Origin: Trissonchulus latispiculum
Taxonomy: Eukaryota; Nematoda; Enoplea; Enoplida; Ironidae
Assembly (NCBI GenBank): GCA_030248195.1
Contig: JASAND010027724.1
Span: 124,001-188,000, forward strand
Reading direction: 5' to 3'
Length of the DNA: 64,000 nt
The notes under the pieces were generated by a model, which worked only from the letters and a program-made list of their open reading frames with translations, did not search any database and was not told the origin of the DNA. This document shows positions 44,022 through 56,312 of the stretch, piece by piece (position 1 is the first letter of the stretch; the number at the start of each line of letters is the position of its first letter). The position numbers were made by a program, and so were the translations under genes.

Positions 44022-46050
44022 ATTCTTTACTTTCAATGGTGAGTGAAAAGCTGAACCTCCCTCTTCCCTTCTCTCTTCTAGGTCCTGGTTTCGTGGGTAC
44101 GAGGGTGCCTGACGCCTCCCGTCTTGGGCTTGTCCTTGGTTTCGTCATGGTCCACCAGCCCTGGTAGAAGCGGCTACATGTGCTTGATCCGTTACACATA
44201 AATCTCTCATATATTGAAGAAGTGTAAGCCACTAATAGTACGTTGGAACTGCTAACAACAGGTCTACTATGTCATTTTTCGATCATGAGCTAAAAATTGT
44301 TAAGCTAGTAGCTAGCTACTATATAGAATATGCAATGAAGCGATTATAATCGGGTTCCAATTTAGCTGCTTCGGTCAGCCGAAGTCTAACAAGACTGGCC
44401 TTGGGTAACGACCGCTTCAAGTACACGGAAGGTCGGCACGTTTACTAGGATTAGTAAGCTTAGACACGTCCTAGATTAGTCCTCAAAAGGTGATGTGTCC
44501 AAAATTGAGGATTCCCTGTAGCCAACCTGGATAGGGGTCTTTGTTGTGAGTCCGTTTGCTGATGGCAGGGGTCTGATAGAGGCTGACAGCAAGCGGGGTC
44601 GACATTTGCTTTCCAGAGGATAATCTGGTCACAACAATGAACACTGATTCTTAGATCTTGATTACCAAATCAAGATCACCAATTCATCGGTTCGTGCAGG
44701 GCACAGGGGTCCAAGTCCGTTCACTTACTTGTTCAGGGGCGAAGCCCGGCTCCAGTATCTTTGTCAGGATTTGGTGCCCTAGTTAATACGCCTGATAAAA
44801 GGCACTGCAATTTATTGATAATAATTATAAAATAAATTATGACAATAATTCCAACAGGTAGAGATTAAGGTATGAACAATGCGTGGTACAAACGATATAA
44901 TGCATTGTTACAGGCAAACAGTACAGAGTTTGCCAGAGTAGTACTCTATTTATCACAGGTTACGATTATTAAATTTACAGGGACAAGGTTTTGACGCTTT
45001 AACTAGACTCAATTACTTCTTCTTTCTTTTATGACAATTAATTCAAACTATCACTAAAATCTACTGTGCGGTCCTTATATACTTGTGCTCGTGTTTGTAC
45101 TAAACTCTTTGTCCGTCCTCCTTACCAAGGACAATATAACGCCAATAAAAATTACTGAATATAAATTAATTAATAAGTTTAGAAGTGTTAGTAGTACAAG
45201 ATTTCGGTCTCTGGGTGAGCCCGAAACGCTGCAAATAACCTCAAAGAGAAGACAACAGCGCACAATACTTCGGATGCTATTCGTTCACCAAAGGGTCAAA
45301 CAGAAAGGGTCGGTCCGGTTTGGGGGTAGCCTGGTACGGTTATGGGCTTAGTACCAAATTTAATTTAATATCTTCCTTTTAATCTTCTACTTCTGATTAT
45401 TGCTATCAACTGGACGGCTTAAGCCAGAGACATGGGGATAACAACCCCAAATTCAGTGACGAAAGAGTGAGTGATATAACCCATTTTGTCAGGTAAATAA
45501 TAAGGTTCAGTTTGTTGCAACTAAAGTTCAAGTTTCCAGAATTACAAATGAACGTTTATAACTGGTAGGTTTTAGGTCCCACAGTCTGTCTCTGCCTTAA
45601 AAGTCTATATCAAGCTCCGACTCAATTAGAGCACCACTCTGAGTACCAAACAATATCTGAGTCCAACGTATATCCTGATTCTAACTGATTAACAATGGCT
45701 CCTCGGTCTTCCAGTAATCACAAGACTAGAACGTATGATCCTCAATTGACTAATCAGAGACAGATTTCAGCTAATCCAGGCAGGAGATCTGTTCTCGTCC
45801 GCACCTGAGTCAAATGGATTAACACCCATTAGTACAAATTATAGGTGCGGGATTCGAACCCAGCAACCATTACTCACTTTTTTGGCCTTCTGAAAGTTGA
45901 AATTGTAAAATTAGAACTTGACGCAAATATTGCTGCATTTAATGAAATCATAGCATATTTTCTATCATTTAAGCAAAACTCAACATAAATTGAACTCTTC
46001 ACAGAGCACATTCCCAGAAACGACCTGCTATGTGTGGGAGAGGATGTTTT
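44022..46050. other. Mostly unrecognised DNA, possible old retroelement debris
   Basis: 44340-44820 has moderate GC and LTR-like features on the minus strand (an AATAAA at about 44815, TGGACCCC-type motif at 44712) but no partner repeat. 45845-45865 on the minus strand contains GGGTTCGAATCCCGC, a B-box-like T-arm without an A box. No coding region recognised. Confidence 0.4.
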
Positions 46051-46069
46051 TCTGAAATTACCACTATGT

Positions 46070-46260
46070 TCAATTCACGTAGATGACAACAGATCCTAAT
46101 TTTGCCGTTTGCTTGAACACTGTCACCATGGGGTGGACCATACATGTTACAGTTTTGCTGACAGCTCGGTGACAGCTCATTAACGAAGCTGGAGGCGGTA
46201 TTTCTCTTTTATTTTAAGGCAAAACTTCTAGAAAGTTCTGGATGGATTGGATGCAGAAAC
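46070..46260 (-). pseudogene. Relic of a Gypsy reverse transcriptase
   Basis: On the minus strand two frames together give VHPMVTVFKQ and then ANGKIRICCHLRELNIV, matching the conserved RT segment that in the intact element reads VHGMVAVMKPNGKVRICCDL. A frameshift separates the two pieces, and His replaces the expected Asp. Nothing else of the element is readable. Confidence 0.6.
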
Positions 46261-47784
46261 TCTGCAAAAGCAGCGAAATTTTTGTTAACACATGAGCATA
46301 ACCAAATGGGTAATTTTGCAAATCTAGGCATCTTTCTTGAATTATTGATCAAGTTACACAATTTATTAATAGTTCCAAACTAGTTAATAATGTACTACGT
46401 ACCTAATTGTACCTATCTAGCTACTTTTTATTATGGTTTTAATATTAGAGAATGAGGTCGGCCCCCTTCTAATTTTTGGGGTTAGAAAGTCGGGTTTGGA
46501 TTTTTGGAATCAGCATCAAATTCTCTTTCATATAAGCCCAAGTCATGTTAGGAATAAAAATTACAAAAATTTATTAATTATTAACTAATTTATTACTAAT
46601 TAACACTAATTAATATTATTTGACTACGTACTTATCTACTTAATACCTAGAATTGAACCATATTCCAATAATTGTTATTTTTCAGCATAAATCGTCATTT
46701 ATGGACAAATTTGCAATTAATTTAGACTCGCAAGTTTACAATTTCTGATATCTTCTGGTCAATAATTTCCTGACAATTCCGATCTTGTTAGTGACGAGTG
46801 CACAAAGTGGTGTGATAGACCATATTCAACTTAAACATGAGTACTAACTCATTGTTCGAGCGTGAGATTCACTAAATCATTACCTGTGACGTTCGTGAGG
46901 AGTGACAATTCCAAGTATAGGGAATTTGGTGGACAAATTACCCTTTCTCTCGCTTCCAGAGATGATTCTGCCAACATATAACGCGTTAATTAGACCTAAA
47001 TTTATCATTTTAATTAGAATTCTTTCTTTAATTAAGTCCAAATCTTGTTCCCTATTAGTGAAATGTAAGTGATTTCGAATACTTAACAACTCTGGCTTGA
47101 CAACAGAAATAACAAAAAATAAATAACATAATTATTGCTTAGACATATAATACTGGGCAAATTCTACATTAATAACTATTGATCTTCCGTCAAGATTCTA
47201 TAGCAGAAGAATTCTTTTTTGGCAGTTAGCTAGTTTTGTTAATTTCAACCGATTTCGACATTGGATTTTACTAATTCCATTACAGATACAATGAGTCACG
47301 GTTCTAAATAGATCGTTTCTTTTCAAAACGTGTAAATATAGAAATAACCAAGGTAGGAAGGAATGGTGATAGGAATTGATATAGTTAGCTAACCATTGGC
47401 TAAAAGAGGTTTCCTTCAGTCATTTATTTGGTGTTCAGGTCGTCCAGTCAGGTCAGATAGCTCAAAATGTTTTAAAAGCCGGCGAGGGGCAGCGTAAAAT
47501 TCAAGGTGGAGTATTTACTACCCTAATTATATATGCGAATGAAAACAACCCCCAGCCATCCCCCCTTTCCCCGAAAATTAAGCGGACCATCCCATATTGG
47601 GGAGGAGCGCTATTTGGCCTAAGTTGCGTATGTATTTCATAAACTCCGAATGTATGGCTTGAAATACTTATTTTTGTTAGATTACACGTTTGCAACTGTT
47701 TCATAGACTTGCTGTCTCAATACTGACGTTATTTTGAACTTAAAATATGCTAGTAATCAGCTTTTAGCAGTTTGAAAGCACTCT

Positions 47785-47828
<44 letters not shown>

Positions 47829-48539
47829 TGTTAAACTCCAAAAGTTGACTCTTATATTCAAATTACTTCTTGGTTGGATGGTTTTTACAATTAAGGCTGG
47901 ATATACGATTTTTGACATAAAAACAGAAAATTCTCGGGGGTAGGGTTGGGGGTTCTCAAGGCCCCCATCCAAAATCACCGTTGCACCTATGGTTGCTTGC
48001 TTCCCCCTGCACTTCTAGCATATCTTCGAGCTGGCGCTAAATTATCTTTACACCTATGGCAGCTTTAATGTCGTTTCAGTGAATTTCATTTTGTTTCGCT
48101 TCATTTCATTTAATTTTATTTCGTTTCATCTTTTTTACTGTCTGCTGATATTCGCATTATTTACACAATTTAAAACTTCAGTTGCAAACACTTTCTGAGA
48201 TTGCATTTTTTACCGTTCCCAGTGTTATTTCCTTATCAGGCTTGTGGCTGAAAAATAGCAATTTATCAATCAGTACTTTGCCAGATGAAGTAAAATCTAA
48301 ACTAATGAAACTGAGAAAAAACCAAATAAATTAAACAACAAACTGCAAATTTTATACGATTGCAGAGGGCTTAAGTTTTTCGGCAGCTACCTATTGTTTA
48401 CATAATATTTCGAAAAATAAAATTAGGTAAATCTTTGTTTTATTCAAACAATCCAATGGTATAATCTGACATCACCTACATGGCCACTTTTTGTGCACAG
48501 TCTACAATAATTGTGTGCACTGTACTAACATGGCCTAGC
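46261..48539. other. AT-rich non-coding stretch
   Basis: No gene recognised. Contains a (GA)n microsatellite at 47787-47825. The divergent promoters of the two GPCR copies could lie between 42 and 48.5 kb, but no element was identified. Confidence 0.5.
47787..47825. repeat. (GA)n microsatellite
   Basis: About 19 uninterrupted GA dinucleotides, preceded by CTCTCT, so a short hairpin is possible. Confidence 0.95.
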
Positions 48540-51500
48540 GCCTGCCTTAAGGTAACCCTGTCAATCTTTATGCTCAAGCGCCATGTCTAAACACTATGGG
48601 ATTCGATAGCTTACCAGATATTTGCCTTTACAGCTATGCAGCCACAACGGAGGCTCTATTACAGTCTACCAGAGAAGCTAACCAGGAATTGAAATCCATT
48701 GGCCTGGAGTTGGAGTTAGAATTTCTGGAGGATCACGGCAATCTCACGGACTCGAATGATGCCCTTTGTCATATCACATTGGGCGGACAGTTAAACAGCT
48801 GGTCTAAACGGCTCACACTGTGCTTCACTGATCCTGCCCAGTGCTGTCTGGGTAATCAGACAAATGCCAGCACCATAAGACTCCTGACTTTGGGAGATAC
48901 GTATGATGTAGCTACCATGATAACAGAAGCAGACGTCGGGACTGCCTACTCCGCTTACTGCCTAATGCCTGGGAAGTTGGGAAACCTGTTATAGAAAGGA
49001 CTATACTATGAAGACCGTTACAATGTGTGCAGGTGGAAATACAGTCAAAAAGGATTCCCATTAGATAATACGTATCCTTACGTAATTATATTTCAAGGCG
49101 GCTCAACAGACGATCTGGCTAAGCTGGTTGCTGATATCTGCAATGTGTATTGTGTTCCACATTCCAGTCAGAAGGTTCTAATCTTGTTACCACAGGGGTG
49201 GATATCAAAGTTGGGATACAGCTGGAAATACAGTCAAAAAGGATTCCCATTAGATCGTTGTGAACTATTTCCGATGGTAACAATTTGGTCAGTTCATCTG
49301 ATAGTCCCACAAGCCAAGGAATTCAGCAGAAATGTAATGAAATTAAATTATTCAGAGGTGATTGGAAGATCATTCGCGCATCAAAACAATGATTTAGTTC
49401 AGCTCTTTAACAAAATTTGCTTTGACTTTAGTAACAGTGATAAAGCATTGGAGGACGCTCCTAATCATTTCGTACTCAGTTTGGTTTTGGAAGAAGCAGG
49501 TGATTACGTCTATGTTATTTCTAGTGCATAATTTTATTATGTTGGAATTTCGCAGTAACTGTGAAATGCTTGGAATTTTTTGTTGTATTAATAGTTCTAA
49601 CTTACCCTAAAATTTTTGCAATACCCTAAAGCATTCATTTCCCCTATTTCGAAGCATAAAGGTGCTATTGCGGTATTTTTGGCTTGAGGAAGATTGACCC
49701 TCTCGTTCAATGCTCTAAAAAATTGTTCCTTCGACAATTCGTTCTAACACGACACATTTCATCAGTTCTGAGTTCGTTTTCAGCGCTGGTGGTGGTGTTA
49801 ATTTTTGAGGCCCGTTCCTTCAGTTCAATTTTGAGTGTGTTTCAAATCCTTGACCAAGTTCCCTTTATTTTTTCTTTTCGACTAATAATATTTAATTGAC
49901 CTTTCTGTTTTTGTTTTTATTTCTCTTTAAATTTTGACTAACTCAAGTTTAGCTTCGCCCACCGGTTTTCCTTATGTTTTCCATGCCATGCCCTGCACTC
50001 CCCTGACCCAACCCAATTCTCCCGCTTCCTCCTTGTTATCGCTACTATCTATCCATTTTCTTTCCCCAGCAATTGTATGTTTTACTCTGCTAAGTAGCCC
50101 GTCGTTTCCATTAAATCCGTTTCATGTTTATTTAATTTATTAACTCTAATTTAATTACTAACTTTGAATCTATTTGGCTAAATAGTAACCTGAGGTTAGC
50201 TCGGGAAAATTTATAGCTTAGTTACTTTACTCCCCATCTTTTTTATCAAGCCCCGTGCCGGCTCCTACTTCAGTCCCTTTGCAAAGTGTTCGTCAGAGCC
50301 GTCCGAGCAAAATACACAATCGCCAACCGAACATTAGAAACAATAGGTTGTCACTAAAATTTATATATTTCCATATAAATTGACCGTAATTGTTTAGGAA
50401 TTATGAAAGAATACAGATAAAAGCTTCGTTGCTGAACAGCTACAATACAATTTGATCTGGATAGATTCCGAAAGATATGAACGGCAGAAAAATGCATCTA
50501 GACTGCAAAAGTCTTTATGCCAACCTCAATGCGAGTTGCGTCAGGCTAAAATTTGCTAATGGAAATGCCTTGATTGCGATGCATTCTGTTACCCAATTAC
50601 ATTGAATCATTCTTGCCATGGAGATCATACTAACACAAACTCGAGTGTCAAGTGCGATACTGGAATGGCACCGAAAATTATTAACGGTACATGGAGCTGT
50701 GAAATCAGTATTCAGGGAATAGTAACTTGGGGCAGTCTAGAAACACTTGTTTTAGCCGTTTTTCCAGTCTTGGCGTATTGCTGTGCTTACTGTCCCTAGT
50801 TCACTTGGTAAGATATCGCTCTTCTGCCATGATTAAACTTTCTCTTAAATATCACTTATTTGGATTGCTGTTATGCAGCCTGATCCAAGTTTTGACAGTT
50901 TTAGTTGCACTGATAGTTTTTGCAATTCCTAGTTGGCACATTGGACCACGCTGCGTTACATTTTGGATTGCGACTTGCTTTATCTCAGCTACAGTAGCTG
51001 CTTTGATGCTGACGAAACTACAGACCTACCGAGGTTTGGTAAATTTAAAATGATAAAAACGTAGTCATCAAAATCCATAAAATAACTGCCAATGCTGTTA
51101 TGTGTATTTCTGGTACCTGTTGTTTGGCAGGAAGTTTTGTTGATTATCAGCAGGCTGATCTGGCATATTTCTGGCTAAATACAGAGATCCCTGCCTGGGT
51201 GGAAGGTTGCAACTGGTGCAGCCAGCGTCCAAAGACATATTTAATGTCCGCTGCGTTCCTATGGCCGGGCCTGGTTCATTTATACATCATTCTACGAGGT
51301 ATGAAATTTGTTAAGGATCAAGTCAGTCTTAATTATATTACCAAAGAAATTCTGCTTCTACTACAATGTTTCACCATAAACCTGATCTTGGTTTCCTGCA
51401 TGGCCCCAGTGATCTGGTTTGGCGGGGGAGCAAGACAGCCTGGAAACAGTCCTGAAACCCAAATGATGTAGTACCTATTCAGCATTATCTGCAGTGCGGT

Positions 51501-51640
51501 GTCGCTGCTGGTCTCTATGGTTCTGCCACAACTTTACTTGACTACATTCAAACCGGCTTATGTAGAAACATTTTTCTCGACAGCCTCCGTAGGCTGTGCA
51601 GTTGCTGCACGACTGCACGGAAGTGGTTTTGCTGAAACTT
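48540..51640 (+). pseudogene. Class C GPCR-like receptor pseudogene with 7TM segments
   Basis: Homologous to the minus-strand copy at 39.8-41.95 kb. The ligand-binding part (48540-49499) ends at the same donor position (GCAG|GTGATT). After an intron (49500-50397, acceptor TTGTTTAG) come a piece of the cysteine-rich domain with an in-frame stop (near 50557) and GMAPKIINGTWSCEI, then seven-helix sequence: LGVLLCLLSLVHLV, LFGLLLCSLIQVLTVLVALI, CVTFWIATCFISATVAAL, YLMSAAFLWPGLVHLYIILR, LLLLQCFTINLILVSCMAPV and a last helix region ending GSGFAET at 51640. Defects: frameshifts near 48550, 48990, 50790 and 51050, a ~85-residue gap replaced by a duplicated 35-bp segment, and loss of about 70 residues at the start of exon 2. 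It shows what the truncated copy lacks. Confidence 0.85.
49500..50397 (+). other. Intron of the GPCR pseudogene
   Basis: GT...AG borders conserved in position with the other copy. About 900 bp of T-rich DNA with no embedded gene. Confidence 0.7.
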
Positions 51641-52280
51641 GAATATGTGCTGTTCACCTGAAGGTACTAAGGTGTGCGTGCAATGTGCATTAATCTGATT
51701 TTGCATAAAAAGCAGCATAGAATGGCTGTACGCGTACTTGCCATAGATCATCTAGTCAAACTTCTATTCACAACACCAAAGACAATGTTTTGGTAAAATT
51801 ACGATTGCTTGCTGAATTTTGTCTGATTTCAAGAACGGGAACCAGCTTCAATGGAAAGCTTCATTTTTGAGCTAGTCCCATATACGATGATATCATACGA
51901 TAATTTTGCCCTAATATTAAACAAACAGAAAAAAACTTCTGTCCATCTGAGACGTCTCGTAAAATTAGACAACAGGCATATGTATCTATAATTTTGTATA
52001 TTTTACATTATTTGTAACTGTATATATTATACCTTGGAAACTGTAGAAAAAGCAGGTTACATTGGAATTTTGCACCAAGTGAAATTATGATCAGAATTTA
52101 CTATAATTGGGACCAAAATGGAACTTGATATTAATTCTGATTCTGTCTCCCGTTTTTTCTCAGTTAGTGCAGGTCTCAGGTCTCCTATTGTGAAGTTTGA
52201 CTATACTGAGCTTAGTAAAATGTTGTTGCCTGACTTTTGACTACTAGGATAAGACTAAACTACAGGTGAATACCGGTGGT
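51641..52280. other. Non-coding stretch
   Basis: AT-rich DNA between the GPCR pseudogene and the presumed end of Gypsy element III. Nothing recognised. Confidence 0.45.
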
Positions 52281-55200
52281 GTGCGATGCTGGAGAATTGT
52301 TCGGTCCTGACCAACTGCAACCCGACGAAACGATTACAACGGTTTATTATAACTTTAGCAAAACTTGATGAACCAGGTTAATACAAAAACACAAATTTTG
52401 ACCAAAACATAAACTTTACCAAAATACGAAACAAATCACAAAAACCCGGCAGAAGCCGACTGAGCGACAGAGGAATCAACCAAAAAGCCACGAATAATCT
52501 CCCCAACCTCGAACCTAACAACTACCCAACCTTTCTCCATCAACTTACACCCACAACTGCACCTAACCAACCCAATATGGAGGATCTCAAGTATTAGCTA
52601 GCCAGACCTGCGAATTTAGACAGAAGTGATGTTAGATCATTGAACGTTTGTCAAAGTAATATTAATTCACTTAGGCTTAGCAGCTCATGAATAATTTATA
52701 TCTTTCCTGTCGGTGCTAACTTCACATAATACCCCCTCTTTTGGCCCCGGGCGGCCTCGGACGGGTCCACTCAGTTAGACAACTTGATAAAAAGAAGGTT
52801 ACTCACAGGTACCTTAGGTACTAGTAAAGATAAAACTTTTGTGAAAAATTACGTAAAGATAAAATGAAACGACAAGTGGTGAACATACACCATACCACGG
52901 TTGAGCACACAACTTTTCTAACATGCTAACCGGCCAACGATAAAACTACTCGGGGAACTGAATCGAGACATTTTTGACAAAACTACTGCAAAAACTTACT
53001 TACCTACTTCAAAACCTACGTAAAAAATTTTTAAATTCCCGCCCGGGATCACCCAGGTACCAAAAGAGTAGGGTGCACCGACAGGAAACAAGATCAGAAA
53101 AAGAGAACAAAACCCATTATTGCAAATATGTAAATAGATGACAAGAAACTATTATGCATAAAGAGAATAAACAAAAGAATCAAAAATTGTACAAGAATTG
53201 TAGCAGCCAACAATGGAATGAAGTAAGATTAACAATGCCAGACAAAAATACTAGATTAGTACAAACAAAAAAGAAGAAATAGTGTCATCAAGAAATTGTA
53301 ATTATTCAAGAAAAGAGCGACGAGAATTTGAAATGTCAAAGGAAGAACAAACCGTGTAACCGTTTTTAGTAGAAAAACAAAACAAACAGGAAAGTGATAG
53401 AGAAAAACTAGCTATACCGACACCGACGATTACAACGGATATACCGAGGTGGCGGGAACCCAAACGAAAGAAGAAAGAAAATGTAATCAACTGAACCCCA
53501 ATTTTAAAATTTTGATCCCTACGGCTCCCTCCCTGCAAATCACAACCAAACAATAGAACCCGAAAAAGATACCAATCACCAATACATTGATTGAACAACA
53601 ACAAAAAATCACACAAGATTAGGATGGGGGACAGTGTCACAGGTGTGCAAAAAAAAGGGACACTGGCGGTATACTCCCCAGCGCCGCAGACAATGCAATT
53701 CCGGACCGTAGGCAATCACCGAACAGAAAGCCCGTCCAGCCGGACCCTACCAGAGCGAACCGTACCAGGCCTCGAAGGGTCTCCTGTCCAGTTCCACAGA
53801 GTCTAACCCAACCAAACCAGGACCAAAGTCAAACGGGACTGGAACCAGGCACAAATTATGGCCAAACAAGCCGTGCACCGCCTGGCCCAGCAACCCCATG
53901 GCGGCAGGTAGATCAGGAAAAGTTCACAAAGGCCAAAAGGCCACCAGGCGAAGGCAGAAGGCCCCCGAACCTTCCAAAGGCCAGAAACCAGCGGCCAAGC
54001 CTGACCGAGAGCCGACAAGATGGCAGACGGAAGCAGGCAAAAGGAGCCTGCCCCACGGCAAAAGAGACAGGAGAGCCACAGGTACCAGAACGACCATGGC
54101 CCCAGTCACCGTAGAAACAACCAAAGGACGCAAAGCGCCCCCAAAAGTCCAAAAGGGCCAAACCAAGGAGGCCAGTAGAGCAGCGTTCTCCAAGATGGAA
54201 CAGGCGAGCAGGGAAGCATGCCCACCGAAGCAGCAGATTGGCCGGAAAGCCACAGGCCAACCACTGGGCCGACCACCATCCCAGATGGAATCAAAACAAA
54301 GGACGCAAAGCGCCCCGAAAAGTCCAAATAGGAGACCAATAAGGCCACCACCAAATGGTGCCAATCCAAATGGCTGCCACACCAAACATTGTGCGGCCCA
54401 GAGTCAGAACCGACGGCCAACCAGACCGAAACAACTCCTCGGCCGCCCAACCAAACACTCAAAGACCAGACCATGGCCGTAACAAGCAGTCCAGAGGCCT
54501 GGCAGAACGAGAAGCCAGCAGGGATCCAGCACCTACAACCACCAACCGGGCACGGCGGTACCCAACCGCGCCAGACCCAGCGCCGAAGCAAATGGCCGGT
54601 ATGATCCAACCCAAACCAGCTGACGGAACTCCTGGGGAGCACACCCGGCACTGAGGATGGGGGGTCGGCACCGGCACAGCAAACAAAAGGTTAGCTAAAA
54701 CACACAAAAACAAAAATTAAGGCAATCAAATAAATCACAAAAGAATCATGATTAGCAAATGGCAAAATTAAGCAAAACAAAATATTGACGATACATAGTT
54801 ACAGCCCCACCTATGACTTTAGTAGCTCCAGAACCAATGGGAGAATCGCAGCCCCGCTTAGCGGAGGAGAAACCCCAAAGGCCTGTGCTTATCAAAGAGA
54901 ATCTCAAGGCTAAACTAAATGAAACGGAATCAAAAAGTAAAAAAGAATGTTAAGGAGCGTGCGGCCCACCTCACCCGGTGTGCGGAGACCGGAGCGGCCC
55001 GCAACTTAACACTCCAAAAGAGAGTGTGAAAAAGGTAGGAGCACCAAAAGTTAAAAGTTGTAAAAAGGTTAAAAAGAAAAAGTAAAATCTGCTGTGTGGA
55101 ATTTAGAAAAAGCAACGAAAATCAAAGATCAAAGTTTATTCCAGTGAAAAAGTGAAAATTCAAACGAGATATAGTCGAGAAAGTTGACTTTAAAGTATCA

Positions 55201-55601
55201 AGGAGAAAAATCTATACGTACTAGAATCAAAGAAAGAAGAAGGAAATTTTTGAATCGTTTGCAAAACGCAAAGAATCCAATAAATAGAATACTCAAGTGA
55301 ACAAGAATTTATAAATGAAATCAAGGGACCAAAAAGAAGGGACATTTATCAAAGAAATCATCTAAAAGAATCAAAAATAGAACGGCATACGTCAAAAAAT
55401 CAAGTAGAATAAGCCACACAGCAGATAAAAGTTAAATATAAAAATAGTAAAAAGAAAAGAAAACGGAAAGACCCCCCACCCCCCATGGTAAAACAGTAAA
55501 AGATGAAAGAAAACGGTAAAAAGACTTTTAAGCACCAAATTTAGCACCAACCCGTAAAGAAAGGGGCAAGAATATACACACGGAAAAAACTGCATGAGAA
55601 C
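52281..55601 (-). other. Presumed 3' untranslated region and LTR of Gypsy element III
   Basis: This lies downstream (minus sense) of the NADAR reading frame. It is A-rich on the plus strand with a GC island at 53600-54660, where overlapping ORFs exist on both strands (for example 53898-54482 +). They are Lys/Arg/Pro-rich by composition and have no family, so I do not call them genes. GGACGCAAAGCGCCCC recurs at about 54126 and 54301. A G-rich purine tract (minus, near 55475-55490: GGGGGGTGGGGGG) could be the polypurine tract, with an LTR start TGGGGGGTC. The far end near TGTGCGATGC (52281) is a guess, because the other LTR is outside the window. Confidence 0.35.
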
Positions 55602-56312
55602 TTAGGGCGGGACGATCCGACCGATCGCCGCCCGATGGGTCCGCTGACGCTCGTTCCAAAGTTCTTCCATTTCACGATTCAAATTTGGAAACAATTCAGC
55701 GCGCAAGATCATCATAACTTTGCCTAACCAATTGCGATTCCGTTCCTTATGCACGCGGATGACTTCGCTAATAATCTGATTATGCGACAAATTATTCAAT
55801 TGGTTTTTGTTCAATCCAATCCCCCAATAAGGGTCATGGGTTGCCTCAACCAGCAGTCGGCAGCCAGAATAACGCAAAAAATCTACAAAATCTGGGCAAG
55901 ATTTGGCCTTAGCACGAAGAACCTCAAGCATGACAAACGCGCGTACGTGCATATCTTTGCCTTGCCACATTTTACGAATGACAGAATCAGGTGGCAACCA
56001 ACCAAAAATTTGTTCAGCCGCAAATTTGCAGTAGAATGGGTTCAAATACTGCGCGCAGGTCTCAGCAGGGGCATGCCAGCAAGCAAAAAAGAAAAGTTTT
56101 CGAAATTGATAAGCTTGCTCAGATGTCTGAAAGTACAAACCCCACAATTCAACCCACCCGTTGGCACCCGGAACCTCTTTCGGCTCAAGACGAAACATAT
56201 TGGACGCCGAGTCATATGCGCCTTGAAAACGAGCAATCGGATGAAAGTAAGGGAAATTAGAAGCACGCATTAAAACATGTCCCAAACACTCATCAGTGAC
56301 TTCCTTCGCCAC
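55602..56312 (-). CDS. NADAR (YbiA-like) domain at the C-terminal end of the Gypsy element III accessory protein
   Basis: 236 codons. Motifs in family order: ASNFPYFHPI (~17-26), GLYFQTSEQAYQFRK (~58-72, the T-x-E-x-x-x-Q helix of NADAR), AFVMLEVLRAKAKSCPDFVD (~125-144), CRLLVEATHDPYWGIGL (~151-167, the E-x3-D-x2-WG-x-G signature) and NWLGKVMMILRAEL (~194-207, the closing LG-x-x-LM-x2-R helix). NADAR proteins are N-glycosidases acting on ADP-ribose; known members remove ADP-ribose from guanine in nucleic acid. The length fits a full domain plus extensions. The frame begins just after an in-frame TAG (56313-56315), and coding before that TAG is in the same frame, so this is the end of a longer protein and not a separate gene. 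The first in-frame codon after the stop is GTG. Confidence 0.88.
   Translation of the reverse strand: MAKEVTDECLGHVLMRASNFPYFHPIARFQGAYDSASNMFRLEPKEVPGANGWVELWGLYFQTSEQAYQFRKLFFFACWHAPAETCAQYLNPFYCKFAAEQIFGWLPPDSVIRKMWQGKDMHVRAFVMLEVLRAKAKSCPDFVDFLRYSGCRLLVEATHDPYWGIGLNKNQLNNLSHNQIISEVIRVHKERNRNWLGKVMMILRAELFPNLNREMEELWNERQRTHRAAIGRIVPP

Noticed and set aside
45845..45865. B-box-like GGGTTCGAATCCCGC on the minus strand as a second tRNA.
   Set aside because: No acceptor stem, A box or anticodon arm can be built around it.
53898..54651. Overlapping long ORFs on both strands (194 codons plus, 181 and 153 codons minus).
   Set aside because: They coincide in a GC- and purine-rich island with few stop-like codons, have low-complexity Lys/Arg/Pro/Gln or Leu/Trp/Gly composition, contain an internal nucleotide repeat and resemble no family.
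55749..56273. 174-codon plus-strand ORF across the NADAR region.
   Set aside because: Antisense shadow of the NADAR frame, with no domain of its own.
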